Under the pieces are notes generated by a model that had not been told where the DNA came from, did not search any database, and saw only the letters and a list, made by a program, of their open reading frames with translations. The position numbers were made by a program, and so were the translations under genes. Below, piece by piece: positions 18,449 to 28,190 of a DNA stretch of 64,000 bases. The stretch spans positions 62,001 to 126,000 of the forward strand of contig JANQQI010000109.1 of the NCBI GenBank assembly GCA_028285085.1, read 5' to 3'. Source of the stretch: Saprospiraceae bacterium. GTDB taxonomy: Bacteria > Bacteroidota > Bacteroidia > Chitinophagales > Saprospiraceae. Numbering within the stretch: position 1 is the stretch's first letter; each line of letters opens with the position of its first letter.

Positions 18449-19393
18449 TCAGCTCGCTGATAGGACTTCTTGAATCTTATCTAAAAGAATAGCAGCTAAG
18501 CGACGTTTCGATTCTACCGTCCAACCCGCAACGTGAGGAGATAATACGACCTGTTCAAAACGATACAACTGATCGTACATCGCGTGCTCCTCGTCGGAAA
18601 AGGTATGCGGTTTTTCATTTTCAAAAACATCCAGACAAGCACCACGTACTTGACCGGAATCAAGCGCCTCAATTAAAGCCGGTGTATCGATCACCGTCCC
18701 CCGTGAAGTATTGATAATCACTACCCCCGGCCGACAGCGCTCAAAGAATGCACGGTCAGCAAAGTGATAAGTGGAGTCATTTAAAGGCAGATGAAAACTA
18801 ATGATATCCGATTGAGTCAGCACTGTTTCTAAATCCGTTTCGGTGACGTGAGGCAAGTCTTCGGCGTAGTAATGCAAGTATTTATCGTAAGCCTGGACTC
18901 TAACACCGAGGCCACTCAGCTTACCAGCAAAAGCTCTACCAGTATGACCAAAACCAATGATGCCTACGGTTTGTCCCATAATTTCGAAACCGCGATTTCG
19001 CTCACGTTCCCAGACTTTTTGGCGAACTTCTCGATCTGCTCTGGCTAGGTTGTTCGCCAGCATTAGTAGCATCCCCAGGGCCTGCTCGGCTACGGCATTA
19101 CGATTTCCTTCGGGCGCGCTCAATACGGCTACGCCCTTCTCGCGCGCGTACACTTGGTCCACGATTTCCATGCCCGAGCCCAGACGTCCCACAAATCGTA
19201 GGTTAGTGGCTCGGTCTAACATGTCGCGATCCACCAAAATTTTGCTATTAATAATCATTCCTTCGTACGGTGGTATGATTTCACGCACTTCGTCCAAAGT
19301 AATATTGGGTCGATAATCACAAACGTAGCCCAGGGCCTCTAATCCTTTTAAAAGACTGTCGTCAATGCCATCGGTTATTAATGCTCTTTTCAT
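18449..19393 (-). CDS. D-2-hydroxyacid dehydrogenase (SerA-like)
   Basis: A 314-residue cytosolic NAD-dependent dehydrogenase of the D-isomer-specific 2-hydroxyacid family. The NAD motif is VGIIGFGHTGRAFAG (about 140-154). The catalytic set is present: Arg in INTSRGTVID, Glu in DVFENEKP and His in SPHVAGWT. The length fits short phosphoglycerate dehydrogenases or hydroxypyruvate/lactate dehydrogenases; there is no C-terminal ACT domain, so it would lack serine feedback control. The start ATG at 19393 gives MKRALITDGID. No serC or serB lies nearby, so the substrate is left open. A near-consensus -7 element (TACCTTTA) is seen about 85 bases upstream. Confidence 0.87.
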   Translation of the reverse strand: MKRALITDGIDDSLLKGLEALGYVCDYRPNITLDEVREIIPPYEGMIINSKILVDRDMLDRATNLRFVGRLGSGMEIVDQVYAREKGVAVLSAPEGNRNAVAEQALGMLLMLANNLARADREVRQKVWERERNRGFEIMGQTVGIIGFGHTGRAFAGKLSGLGVRVQAYDKYLHYYAEDLPHVTETDLETVLTQSDIISFHLPLNDSTYHFADRAFFERCRPGVVIINTSRGTVIDTPALIEALDSGQVRGACLDVFENEKPHTFSDEEHAMYDQLYRFEQVVLSPHVAGWTVESKRRLAAILLDKIQEVLSAS

Positions 19394-19548
19394 AGTTGTG
19401 ATATCGTCAGGAATGTAAATGAAGAATGATTTTAAATTCAGAACTCCATCATTTGGAGCCTTGCTTTGGACATTAGGATGGTAAAGGTAGTGAGAGTCTT
19501 TTTAAAAATTCTAATCAAAATCCAGAGGAGGATTAGGTTTAGCAACGG

Positions 19549-19580
19549 TTGCAATATAAAGGATCAGTTCTTTATCTTTG
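19549..19580 (+). promoter_or_regulatory. Bacteroidota-type promoter for the 19.7 kb lipoprotein gene
   Basis: A TTG (19549-19551) is followed after 21 bases by an exact TAnnTTTG element, TATCTTTG (19573-19580). This fits the -33/-7 layout used by the Bacteroidota primary sigma factor. The predicted 5' leader is about 75 bases. Confidence 0.55.
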
Positions 19581-19661
19581 GTGCGTTTTAAAATCGGGTG
19601 ATGATCATAAAGAATAATTCAGCCTGATAAGGTTATTTTATTTATAGGAACTGATTTAACC

Positions 19662-20393
19662 ATGATGAAATTTACTTTTACCTTTTCCATACTACTCGTT
19701 TTTTCTGTAATGCTAAGTTGTGGTACTGAAGATAAGCCAGCACCATCAAGCAATACACCAGATACTGCAGTGGATGTTCCTACGGTTACCGGGCCAATCA
19801 TCGAGAGGTATTATGTTCGGTTTTTAGAAAAGAGTAGAGAAATGCGTGCTGAAGCGATGTATTATGAGGGGGCTAGTCTAAAGAGGGCCAAAAATATAAC
19901 CATGCAGGCCGTCTACTTTCGGGATTTTAAGATGAACGCACAGGATTTAGGTAATGGTCGTGGCATTCGGTATGCCTACCGTACCAAAGTCCCTTACAAC
20001 TCCAATTTTAAATTCCAATACCAAAATCATCAGGGAGAATCCACCACTCGTAATTTCGAATTAGCGGGCATTAGCGATTTTGTCATTCGCGAAGGTGATA
20101 TCAAGCGCACCAAAGGCGCTACCCTGGAATGGCAGGGCGAGGCCTTGAAGGAAGGCCAAAGTTTGGTGATCCTGTTTACCGATGCCGAACAAAAAGCCTC
20201 TTCCGTTACCGTAGAAGGTCCTACCACTCTACCTGAGATAGCACTGTCCTCCGAACAACTCTCCAACCTTAGCCCCGGCATCGCTAAGCTCAATCTGGTC
20301 AAAAAACAAAACTACAATCGAAAGGAGGAAGGCCGGTTGATTTTGGAATCACTGGAATACTATACTAATGCGATTAAAGTGGAGGTAAAATAG
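19662..20393 (+). CDS. Hypothetical lipoprotein
   Basis: A 243-residue protein with a lipoprotein signal ending VMLSC (Cys20), a Pro/Ser/Asp linker to about residue 45, then a globular domain with a repeated strand pattern. Within it ERYYVRFLEKSREMRAEAMYYEG, LGNGRGIRYAYRTKVPY and GISDFVIREGDIK stand out. I do not recognise a family. It is followed by a weak 7-base hairpin overlapping its stop codon, and then by the carB promoter region. Likely sits in the outer membrane facing the periplasm. Strong open frame and a good promoter support it as real. Confidence 0.8.
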   Translation: MMKFTFTFSILLVFSVMLSCGTEDKPAPSSNTPDTAVDVPTVTGPIIERYYVRFLEKSREMRAEAMYYEGASLKRAKNITMQAVYFRDFKMNAQDLGNGRGIRYAYRTKVPYNSNFKFQYQNHQGESTTRNFELAGISDFVIREGDIKRTKGATLEWQGEALKEGQSLVILFTDAEQKASSVTVEGPTTLPEIALSSEQLSNLSPGIAKLNLVKKQNYNRKEEGRLILESLEYYTNAIKVEVK

Positions 20394-20523
20394 ACTAGTG
20401 CAGTCTATATAAAAAGCTGTTTTTTCACGTCTCGATCATCATTTGTAATACGAGCGACTTCCCTTTTTACAAAAAACAGACCTTCACCGCAATTATCGAT
20501 TCTAAATTCTGATAGGCTTATCT

Positions 20524-20531
20524 TATCTTTG
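20524..20531 (+). promoter_or_regulatory. -7 promoter element of carB
   Basis: An exact TAnnTTTG match (TATCTTTG) 37 bases upstream of the carB ATG. No clear TTG is found at the -33 spacing. Transcription starting just after it would exclude the in-frame TTG at 20529 as the start codon. Confidence 0.5.
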
Positions 20532-20567
20532 CGGCCAAAATATCCAAATCGTAAAAGCCTATCATCC

Positions 20568-23384
20568 ATGCCAAAGGATAACTCAATCAAGTCCGTACTC
20601 ATTATTGGAAGTGGTCCGATCATTATTGGTCAGGCCTGTGAATTCGATTATTCAGGAACTCAAGCCTCTCGTTCCTTGCGAGAAGAAGGTATTGAAGTGA
20701 CACTGATCAATTCTAATCCAGCCACCATTATGACCGACCCGGTGACGGCGGATCATATTTATCTGCTACCCCTCACCGTCGAAAGTCTGGAGCACATTCT
20801 CCAAGAGCGACAAATTGATGCGGTACTGCCCACCATGGGAGGACAGACTGCGCTCAACTTGGCCATTGAGGCTGGGAAACAAGGGCTTTGGGAAAAATAT
20901 AATACGCGTTTGATTGGAGTAGATCTTGACGCCATTGAATTGGCCGAAAATCGTGAGGCTTTCCGTAAGCACATGATCGATATTGGCCTGAGCGTTGCGC
21001 CTTCTTTCATCGCCAATTCATTCCTCGAAGGAAAAGAAGCCGCCCAAAAGATTGGATTTCCATTGGTGATTCGTCCATCGTACACCCTCGGTGGTTACGG
21101 TGGTGGTTTTGTCCACAACGAGGATGAATTCGACGAAGCATTGCGCCGAGGATTGAATGCCTCGCCAACGCATGAGGTACTGGTAGAGCAAGCGGTTTTG
21201 GGATGGAAAGAGTTTGAGTTAGAACTTCTACGGGATGCCAACGATAATGTAGTGATTATCTGTACGGTGGAGAATCTCGATCCGATGGGTATTCACACCG
21301 GTGATAGTATTACCGTTGCACCGGCCATGACACTCTCCGATACGGCCTATCAGCGTATGCGTGACGAAGCTATCCAAGCGATGCGTTCCTTAGGTAATTT
21401 TGCGGGGGGATGTAATATCCAGTTTTCCATTGAGCCGGAATCAGAGAAACTTATCGTCATCGAGATCAATCCTCGGGTATCTCGTTCCTCGGCTCTGGCT
21501 AGTAAAGCTACGGGATATCCTATCGCCAAGATTGCGGCGAAGCTCGCTATTGGCTACAACCTGGATGAGCTGAGCAATCAGATTACCAAAACGACTTCAG
21601 CTTATTTTGAGCCAACGTTGGATTACGTGATCGTAAAAATGCCTCGCTGGAACTTCGAGAAATTCCACGGTGCGGATCATCGTCTAGGACTACAGATGAA
21701 ATCCGTAGGTGAGGTCATGGCTATCGGCCGTAACTTCCTGGAGGCATTGCAGAAAGCATGTCAATCACAAGAGAACAACCGCACTGGTCTTGGCGCGGAT
21801 AAAAAGGAATGGATCAGAACTTCCGATATTCTAGATCGCCTGGAGCAAGTAAGCGACGATCGCATATTCCGCCTCAAAGATGCACTGCGTCTCGGAGTCC
21901 CGGAGAAAACGGTTCAGAAGCTAACCAAAATCGACCCATGGTTCATTAAGCAAATCAAGGAGTTGGTGAAAATGGAAGAGCAGATGATGCGCTACAATGT
22001 TGCCGAAGATATTCCGGTGGAGTTCTTCCGGGACTTGAAAGAAGTGGGATATTCTGATGCTCAAATTGCGTGGCTCATGCGTATCAAAGAAAGCGAAGTG
22101 ACACGCCAGCGTAAAAAACTTAATATTCGTCGAACTTATAAAATGGTAGATACCTGCGCGGCAGAATTCGAAGCGCAAACCCCTTATTTCTATTCTACCT
22201 TCGATCGCGAAAACGAAAGTATTCCGACCGACAACAAAAAAATTATCGTGCTTGGTTCAGGGCCCAATCGCATCGGCCAAGGTATCGAATTTGATTATTG
22301 CTGTGTACACGGTCTGCTCGCTATCAAAGACGCAGGCTACGAAGCCATTATGATCAACTGTAATCCCGAAACCGTTTCTACGGATTTTGATATTGCGGAT
22401 AAACTCTATTTCGAACCGATCTTCTGGGAGCACATCGAAGAAATTCTCGAATTGGAGAAACCAGAAGGAGTTATCGTCCAATTGGGTGGCCAAACCGCGC
22501 TGAAACTCGCCGAAGAATTCCACCGCCGAGGTGTCAAAATCTTTGGTACCAGCTATAACTCTCTGGATTTAGCAGAAGATCGCGGTCGTTTCTCAGACCT
22601 TTTGAAAGAGCAAAATATTCCTTATCCAAAATATGGTGCAGCAGATAATGCTGATGATGCTATTGAAATTGCCAATCGCGTCACCTATCCCGTGTTGGTA
22701 CGTCCATCCTACGTACTTGGCGGACAACGCATGCGTATCGTCATCAATGACGAAGAATTGGAGCGCCACGTTTTGAGTATTTTCAAACATCTTCCTGATA
22801 ATCGAGTACTGATCGATCAATTCCTCGAACGCGCCAAGGAAGCTGAAATCGATGCGATTTGCGATGGCGAAGATGTTCATATCATGGGCATCATGGAGCA
22901 TATCGAACCAGCGGGTATCCACTCCGGCGATAGCTCAGCTGTATTACCAACGTATAGCCTTTCTGAGAAAGCGATCGAACGTATGATCGAGTACACGCGC
23001 AAGTTAGCTGTGGCTATGGAGGTCAAAGGTTTGATCAATATCCAATTTGCCATCAAGGACGACAATGTTTACGTGATTGAGGCTAATCCAAGAGCATCTC
23101 GTACGACACCATTTATTGCAAAGGCTTATAAAGTACCTTATCTAAAAATTGCTACGCAAGTGATGATTGGTGCGAAGAAGTTGAAAGATTTTGATATTGA
23201 AAAACAATTGGACGGCTACGCCATCAAGGTTCCCGTATTTTCATTCAACAAGTTTCCGAATGTAGATAAGAACCTGGGGCCAGAAATGAAATCTACCGGT
23301 GAAGCCATTCGTTTTATAAAAGATACGACCGATCCTTTCTTCCGCGAACTGGATCGCCAACGTTCAATGTACTTGACCCGGTAA
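20568..23384 (+). CDS. carB: Carbamoyl-phosphate synthase large subunit, lacking MGS domain
   Basis: This enzyme makes carbamoyl phosphate from bicarbonate, two ATP and glutamine-derived ammonia for pyrimidine and arginine synthesis. From the ATG at 20568 it has 938 residues. It shows the two homologous ATP-grasp halves: the first opens with [20 protein letters not shown], the second with [19 protein letters not shown] near residue 555. Metal-binding [20 protein letters not shown] and [14 protein letters not shown] are both present. It ends right after the second carboxy-phosphate/carbamoyl-phosphate half at MYLTR. The C-terminal about 130-residue allosteric MGS-like domain of E. coli CarB (1073 residues) is therefore absent, as I recall for several other Bacteroidota. 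carA is not in the window. A strong terminator follows. Confidence 0.96.
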   Translation: MPKDNSIKSVLIIGSGPIIIGQACEFDYSGTQASRSLREEGIEVTLINSNPATIMTDPVTADHIYLLPLTVESLEHILQERQIDAVLPTMGGQTALNLAIEAGKQGLWEKYNTRLIGVDLDAIELAENREAFRKHMIDIGLSVAPSFIANSFLEGKEAAQKIGFPLVIRPSYTLGGYGGGFVHNEDEFDEALRRGLNASPTHEVLVEQAVLGWKEFELELLRDANDNVVIICTVENLDPMGIHTGDSITVAPAMTLSDTAYQRMRDEAIQAMRSLGNFAGGCNIQFSIEPESEKLIVIEINPRVSRSSALASKATGYPIAKIAAKLAIGYNLDELSNQITKTTSAYFEPTLDYVIVKMPRWNFEKFHGADHRLGLQMKSVGEVMAIGRNFLEALQKACQSQENNRTGLGADKKEWIRTSDILDRLEQVSDDRIFRLKDALRLGVPEKTVQKLTKIDPWFIKQIKELVKMEEQMMRYNVAEDIPVEFFRDLKEVGYSDAQIAWLMRIKESEVTRQRKKLNIRRTYKMVDTCAAEFEAQTPYFYSTFDRENESIPTDNKKIIVLGSGPNRIGQGIEFDYCCVHGLLAIKDAGYEAIMINCNPETVSTDFDIADKLYFEPIFWEHIEEILELEKPEGVIVQLGGQTALKLAEEFHRRGVKIFGTSYNSLDLAEDRGRFSDLLKEQNIPYPKYGAADNADDAIEIANRVTYPVLVRPSYVLGGQRMRIVINDEELERHVLSIFKHLPDNRVLIDQFLERAKEAEIDAICDGEDVHIMGIMEHIEPAGIHSGDSSAVLPTYSLSEKAIERMIEYTRKLAVAMEVKGLINIQFAIKDDNVYVIEANPRASRTTPFIAKAYKVPYLKIATQVMIGAKKLKDFDIEKQLDGYAIKVPVFSFNKFPNVDKNLGPEMKSTGEAIRFIKDTTDPFFRELDRQRSMYLTR

Positions 23385-23432
23385 GAGTCAAAGCAAAACT
23401 CAAGGCTGGGTAAGTCCTTTTTCAGTATATTG

Positions 23433-23485
23433 AGCTTCAACAATCGGCGGTCATTTTCACGGCTCGATTGTTGAAGCTTTTATTT
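23433..23485 (+). terminator. Intrinsic terminator after carB
   Basis: Arms 23433-23446 and 23465-23478 form a perfect 14-base stem with an 18-base loop, followed by TTTATTTAT. It lies about 50 bases after the carB stop and separates carB from the amn-kynU pair. Confidence 0.85.
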
Positions 23486-23510
23486 ATCATCTACGCATTA
23501 AACCTTACCC

Positions 23511-24284
23511 ATGAAAACCAAAAAGGAAATTGTCGATAATTGGCTGCCGCGTTACACTGGCACCAAGCTCGATGAGTTTGGCGACTACGTCATCCTGGTC
23601 AACTTCAGCAACTACGTTCGTCTATTTGCTAAGTGGCACGGCGTGGAAGTGAAAGGTGAAAGCCGTTCGATGCTCTCCGCTACGGCTGGTCGCATTACCA
23701 TTATCAATTTTGGAATGGGCAGCCCTAATGCCGGTACCATTATTGACCTGCTTACCGCCATTATGCCGAAAGCTTGTGTCTTTTTAGGAAAATGTGGGGG
23801 ATTGAAAACGAAAAAAAATAAAGTTGGCGATCTTATTTTACCGATTGCCGCCATTCGGGGAGAAGGAACATCTAATGATTATCTACCGCCCGAAGTTCCA
23901 GCTTTGCCGGCCTTTGCCTTGCAAAAAGCGATTTCCACCACTATCCGTGAATATGATTCTGATTACTGGACGGGAACCGTTTACACGACGAATAAACGGG
24001 TTTGGGAACACCGCAAAGATTTCAAACGCTATCTAAAGTCGCTCCGCCCAATCGCTATTGATATGGAAACTGCAACCATATTTATCGCAGCTTTCAAAAA
24101 CAAAATCCCGGCGGGTGCGCTATTGCTGGTATCCGATATGCCGATGATTCCTGAGGGTGTTAAAACGGATAAGAGTGACGCCACGGTCACGAAAAACTTT
24201 GCGGAACGCCATTTACGCATTGGCATCGATTCGCTTCATCAATTGATTAACGGCTCTCTGACGGTAAAACACCTTCGCTTCTAA
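23511..24284 (+). CDS. amn: AMP nucleosidase
   Basis: A 257-residue cytosolic enzyme of the nucleoside phosphorylase-like fold that splits AMP into adenine and ribose 5-phosphate. Motifs include INFGMGSPNAGTIIDLL, then FLGKCGGLKTKKNKVGDLILP, the substrate-contact IDMETATIF near residue 185 and LLLVSDMPM with its catalytic Asp. It is the short Bacteroidota form; E. coli Amn (484 residues) has an additional N-terminal regulatory domain. Kynureninase follows after 12 bases, so both are likely on one mRNA. Confidence 0.9.
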   Translation: MKTKKEIVDNWLPRYTGTKLDEFGDYVILVNFSNYVRLFAKWHGVEVKGESRSMLSATAGRITIINFGMGSPNAGTIIDLLTAIMPKACVFLGKCGGLKTKKNKVGDLILPIAAIRGEGTSNDYLPPEVPALPAFALQKAISTTIREYDSDYWTGTVYTTNKRVWEHRKDFKRYLKSLRPIAIDMETATIFIAAFKNKIPAGALLLVSDMPMIPEGVKTDKSDATVTKNFAERHLRIGIDSLHQLINGSLTVKHLRF

Positions 24285-24296
24285 GCTTTCCCCAAT

Positions 24297-25571
24297 ATGC
24301 GCTACGAACAACATCTTTCTTTTGCCCAGCGTATGGATCAGCAAGATCCACTACGCTCTTATCGACAGCAATTTTATTTTCCACAGCACGATGGCCAAGA
24401 TTGCATCTATCTTTGCGGCAATTCGCTTGGCTTGCAGCCACGTAGCGTTGAGCCGGCCCTCCTCGCAGAGTTGGAACACTGGCGAACCCACGGCGTAGAA
24501 GGACACTTCAAAGGAGAAATGCCTTGGATGTATTACCATAAGTTTCTCCAAGAACAATCAGCCACCGTAGTAGGGGTACAGCCAGATGAAGTCGTCGTTA
24601 TGAATACGTTGACGACCAACCTCCACTTAATGATGGTTTCCTTTTACCGGCCTACGGCCGAGCGCTATAAAATCATCGTCGAAGGGGGTGCCTTCCCTTC
24701 CGATCAATACGCGGTGGAAAGCCAAGTTCGCTTTCACGGATACGCACCCGAAGATGCCATCGTAGAGGTCCATCCCCGCCCCGGCGAAAAGACACTACGC
24801 ACTGAAGATATTATCGCCACCATTGAGCGCGAAGGTGAACAGTGCGCCTTGGTTATGTTTGGCGGTGTCAACTATTTCACCGGACAATTTTTTGATTTGC
24901 CAGCCATCACGGAGGCGGGGCACAAAGTTGGCGCTCAGGTAGGTTTTGACTTGGCCCATACCGCTGGTAATCTGCCGCTACAACTCCACGATTGGAATGT
25001 CGATTTTGCTGTTTGGTGTAGCTACAAATACCTCAACTCCGGCCCCGGTGGTCCTAGCGGGGCTTTCGTGCATGAACGTCACGGCAACAATCCTGATCTG
25101 CCACGCTTTGCGGGCTGGTGGGGTCACGATGAGTCACAGCGCTTCCTAATGAAAAAAGGATTTATCCCCATGCAGGGTGCTGCAGGCTGGCAACTTAGCA
25201 ATGCCCAAATTCTAAGCATGGCGGCCCACAAAGCCAGCCTCGACATTTTTCAGGCCGCCGGGATGGCGGCGCTGCGCGAAAAGAGCTTGCTCCTGACAGG
25301 TTATTTGGAATTTCTGCTTCAGCAATCCGGGAAAAACTTTGAGCTCATCACGCCGAAGGATTCTGTGCAGCGCGGCTGCCAGCTTTCGTTACTGACCGAC
25401 GACTCGGGTCGTCAGTTATTTGATTACTTAACGAAGCATGGTGTAATGGCGGATTGGCGGGAAGATAACTTGTACGGTAAGATGGCGGGCGTTATTCGCG
25501 TTGCTCCGGTGCCTTTGTACAATAGTTTTGAAGATGTGTATCGTTTTGTGGAGCTGCTAAAATCTGCTTAA
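24297..25571 (+). CDS. kynU: Kynureninase
   Basis: A 424-residue PLP enzyme that cleaves kynurenine or 3-hydroxykynurenine to anthranilate or 3-hydroxyanthranilate plus alanine. Recognisable segments are CGNSLGLQPRSVEPALLAEL, VVVMNTLTTNLHLMMVSFY, GGVNYFTGQFFDL, GFDLAHTAGNLPL and WCSYKYLNSGPGG. The Lys of SYKYLN should bind PLP. Its product 3-hydroxyanthranilate is the substrate of the dioxygenase encoded at 0.9 kb. It sits 12 bases behind amn. Its stop overlaps by a few bases the stop of the convergent TonB-domain gene. Confidence 0.97.
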   Translation: MRYEQHLSFAQRMDQQDPLRSYRQQFYFPQHDGQDCIYLCGNSLGLQPRSVEPALLAELEHWRTHGVEGHFKGEMPWMYYHKFLQEQSATVVGVQPDEVVVMNTLTTNLHLMMVSFYRPTAERYKIIVEGGAFPSDQYAVESQVRFHGYAPEDAIVEVHPRPGEKTLRTEDIIATIEREGEQCALVMFGGVNYFTGQFFDLPAITEAGHKVGAQVGFDLAHTAGNLPLQLHDWNVDFAVWCSYKYLNSGPGGPSGAFVHERHGNNPDLPRFAGWWGHDESQRFLMKKGFIPMQGAAGWQLSNAQILSMAAHKASLDIFQAAGMAALREKSLLLTGYLEFLLQQSGKNFELITPKDSVQRGCQLSLLTDDSGRQLFDYLTKHGVMADWREDNLYGKMAGVIRVAPVPLYNSFEDVYRFVELLKSA

Positions 25572-26320
25572 TCTATCACATTAAAGGAACGCTCAATATT
25601 CATGCGTTCACCTTCTTCTTGGATTACCGCAATGATGGTAAATACGCCACCTTTTTTTGCCTTTTTGATGATCTTTTGCAGCGAAGCATTAACCCGACCT
25701 GAGCTTGCTTCTTCGTAGTAACGGCGACCTTTCTCAAAGGCAAAAATGAGTTCAACGAGTGGTCGCTCGTTGCCATCTTGATCGCGTACAAGGACTGCCC
25801 GCTTGATATTGCTTTCTAACTGCTCTTTGCGCACTTCGGTGCCGGTGAGACGCCCCCAATTGATTTGAAAATCAGCGGATTTATCGGTACGGAAAGCAAA
25901 GCCTACCGGAAGATTCAGGCGCACGCTGACCGCCTCTCCAGCGTCACGGGCGGGTTCCCAACGGGGCATGGCATTGATAACATCCAGGGCCGCTGCACCA
26001 CAGCCACCACCAATGTCGCGAATGATTTTTGCATTTTGGACTTGCCCATCTGCAGCGACTTCAAAGCCAACGTAAACGGTTCCTTCCAGGCCTTCCTTTT
26101 GAGCTGCCTCAGGGTAGACCAAATGCTCAGCCAAGAAATTGACCAAGCGTTGATTGGAACAGTCGCGCTTTTCCTCAGAGTTATCCGCATAATCAGTGCA
26201 GCCGGGAAAGTAAGGCATTTGCTCGGCGCTGGTCCGCTCGGTAGATTGAGCTTGGACAGCAAAGGTCCCTATCAGGCATCCGACAAAAAGAAATATTGTT
26301 TTTACTAAATGCATTTTCAT
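25568..26320 (-). CDS. Secreted TonB C-terminal-domain protein
   Basis: A 250-residue protein with a cleavable signal peptide (ends FAVQAQ) and a TonB_C domain at about 60-140: LVYPEAAQKEGLEGTVYVGFEVAADGQVQNAKII and ALDVINAMPRWEPA. A second region of about 100 residues follows with no recognised family. True TonB energisers keep an inner-membrane anchor and a Pro-rich spacer; here neither is seen, so this is probably a periplasmic or secreted TonB-domain protein rather than an energy transducer. It lies ten bases behind the TlpA-like gene and likely shares its transcript. Confidence 0.8.
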   Translation of the reverse strand: MKMHLVKTIFLFVGCLIGTFAVQAQSTERTSAEQMPYFPGCTDYADNSEEKRDCSNQRLVNFLAEHLVYPEAAQKEGLEGTVYVGFEVAADGQVQNAKIIRDIGGGCGAAALDVINAMPRWEPARDAGEAVSVRLNLPVGFAFRTDKSADFQINWGRLTGTEVRKEQLESNIKRAVLVRDQDGNERPLVELIFAFEKGRRYYEEASSGRVNASLQKIIKKAKKGGVFTIIAVIQEEGERMNIERSFNVID

Positions 26321-26330
26321 TCTGATTCAA

Positions 26331-27776
26331 TTAGCCGCGATTCAAGCGTTCGAGTAGCAAGCGTAAAGCTTCCACATCGTAAATCACTGGCTTCTCGGCA
26401 AAATTACCGGTTTTGTCAATAATGAAGTATTCAGGCAGTGCTTTGACTTCGTAATTGCGGGCGATTTCCGCATTGGTTTCCCCTTTGAGTAAAATGTGCT
26501 CCCCGACGAAACCATTACGTTCAATGGCCTTCTGCCAGGCTTCTCGACGTCGATCCAGAGAAATATTCACAAATACTATTCCCTGATCGCGTAGCTGTTC
26601 CTGTAGCGACTTCATCTCCCGCATTTTATCCATACAAGGGCGACACCAACTCGCCCAGAAGTTGAGAAAAACGACGCGACCGCCATAGTCACTCAAGCTG
26701 ATCGGCTGCCCATCAATATCCTTCGCTAGAAAATTGGGCGCATCTGTCCCTACCGCGTAACGCATTGCTTTTTGAAAAGCACGAACTACTTTTTCATCAA
26801 ATCGATTAGAATTGTTTTTTTCTAAAAAAGGCGAATAAATGGATAGTGCCTCATCTAGATATTTCGCTTGAAACGCTAATTGGATCATCTCTGATTGCAG
26901 AAAGGCCAACGTCTTATCCCGAAAATATTGCTTTGCCAAGTCGTGTTGCCGCAAATATGGATTAGCGACATCCGATTCTTTTTTTAAATCCAAATAATTG
27001 ATATACGCCAGCAACAGCTGTCGATGCCAATAGCTACCGATTTGCTCCGAATGCCAATCAAGTTTCTCAAGGAAAGTAAAAAAACTGGCTTCATCAATTT
27101 GATGTACATTCTTATACACCATACCGTAAAGCATTAAATGATAGGCCCAATAAGCCTGTATCTCAGCTCGCAAAAATTGGATGAAAACGTTGGATAAGTG
27201 ACCCGGATAATTTTGCGCATAGAACTCCAAATTTGCCATAGCCTTCTCACGTTGTAAACGCAATTCACCCGTGAACTGCCCAACGCCATAATCTTGCATC
27301 CGTTGATCCATTCGAATACTATTAGAAAACCAATGAATGCCCTTTCGGTATTGTAGTAACTCTAAAGGATTAAGATTAGGCGGATGGCTTTCCAGAAAAT
27401 CTTTAAAAACAGTATTGTGGTATGCTCCTCGACCAGAAAACTCAAGAGAATACTGAAATTCATCCGCTTCGGCATTAATGATTAAGGTATCACCGGGTTC
27501 GAGATAAATCAATGCTTTATTGTAGCTGTAAGCGAGAGTCGCAATCTGTGGTTCATTAATCTCTACGGCAAAAGCAAATGAACCATCTTCGAGAATATTA
27601 GATCGGTAATGATCGATCCGACCATTGAGATAACGTTGATCAACCTGCATTTCAATTTCTCGAACCAATCCAATATTAGCCATTGACCCCATGACCAGTG
27701 TATTCCGTTGTGCAGTCAGCGGTCCCAATAGCGTAATAACTAAAATAAGCGTCGAAAAAAGGGATTTAGGTGTCAT
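26331..27776 (-). CDS. TlpA-like thioredoxin-fold protein
   Basis: A 481-residue exported protein (signal peptide ending LGPLTAQ). An N-terminal DUF4369-like beta domain (about 25-110), a helical middle region (about 120-335) and a C-terminal thioredoxin domain (about 340-480) follow. The last has LNFWASWCRPCMDKM with the redox CxxC and a cis-proline loop KALPEYFIID. It probably reduces or isomerises disulfides in the periplasm. Transcribed together with the TonB-domain gene; divergent from the HAD gene across a 414-base spacer. Confidence 0.9.
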   Translation of the reverse strand: MTPKSLFSTLILVITLLGPLTAQRNTLVMGSMANIGLVREIEMQVDQRYLNGRIDHYRSNILEDGSFAFAVEINEPQIATLAYSYNKALIYLEPGDTLIINAEADEFQYSLEFSGRGAYHNTVFKDFLESHPPNLNPLELLQYRKGIHWFSNSIRMDQRMQDYGVGQFTGELRLQREKAMANLEFYAQNYPGHLSNVFIQFLRAEIQAYWAYHLMLYGMVYKNVHQIDEASFFTFLEKLDWHSEQIGSYWHRQLLLAYINYLDLKKESDVANPYLRQHDLAKQYFRDKTLAFLQSEMIQLAFQAKYLDEALSIYSPFLEKNNSNRFDEKVVRAFQKAMRYAVGTDAPNFLAKDIDGQPISLSDYGGRVVFLNFWASWCRPCMDKMREMKSLQEQLRDQGIVFVNISLDRRREAWQKAIERNGFVGEHILLKGETNAEIARNYEVKALPEYFIIDKTGNFAEKPVIYDVEALRLLLERLNRG

Positions 27777-28190
27777 AACTTAGAAATATAGATGCAATGG
27801 ATCAACTCCTGGTTTCACCCAAAATGAATCAAATTTGAGTGCAAAACAAATGGATGTATTCTCAATGGAAAGTTGTTAGATGGGGTGTCAAATGGTATCG
27901 ACGATCATAAAGATATTCTTTTTCACAAGTGGAATCATTCTTTTTCAAATGATTAAACAACATTTAACAAAACGAGCACTTTCTACCGGATAGTGTCCTT
28001 TTGTTCGAATACCTTATTAAATCTACTTGAGCTATTTCATCGAATTTTCAATGAGTTATAAACAAACTCCAAACCAATATCAAAAAACTATTCCTATCCT
28101 ATTTTCAATTCCAAATTTAAACCCCGAGAGAATCAAAATATTCAGCAATTAATCGGGCGAAGTTGTACCTTTAGGGGCTTTCTGATCAAA
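27777..28190. other. AT-rich divergent intergenic region
   Basis: These 414 bases lie between the divergent TlpA-like and HAD genes and must hold both promoters. A near-consensus -7 element, TACCTTTA at 28176-28183, lies just upstream of the HAD start. No hairpin with a T-run and no convincing gene were seen. Confidence 0.4.

Noticed and set aside
18447..18462. Palindrome TATCAGC-TC-GCTGATA at the end of the 2-hydroxyacid dehydrogenase gene
   Set aside because: It lies mostly in the coding sequence, has a two-base loop and no T-run.
20390..20421. Short hairpin around the stop of the 19.7 kb lipoprotein gene with a T-run further on
   Set aside because: Only seven base pairs and the T-run is more than eight bases away; too weak to call a terminator.
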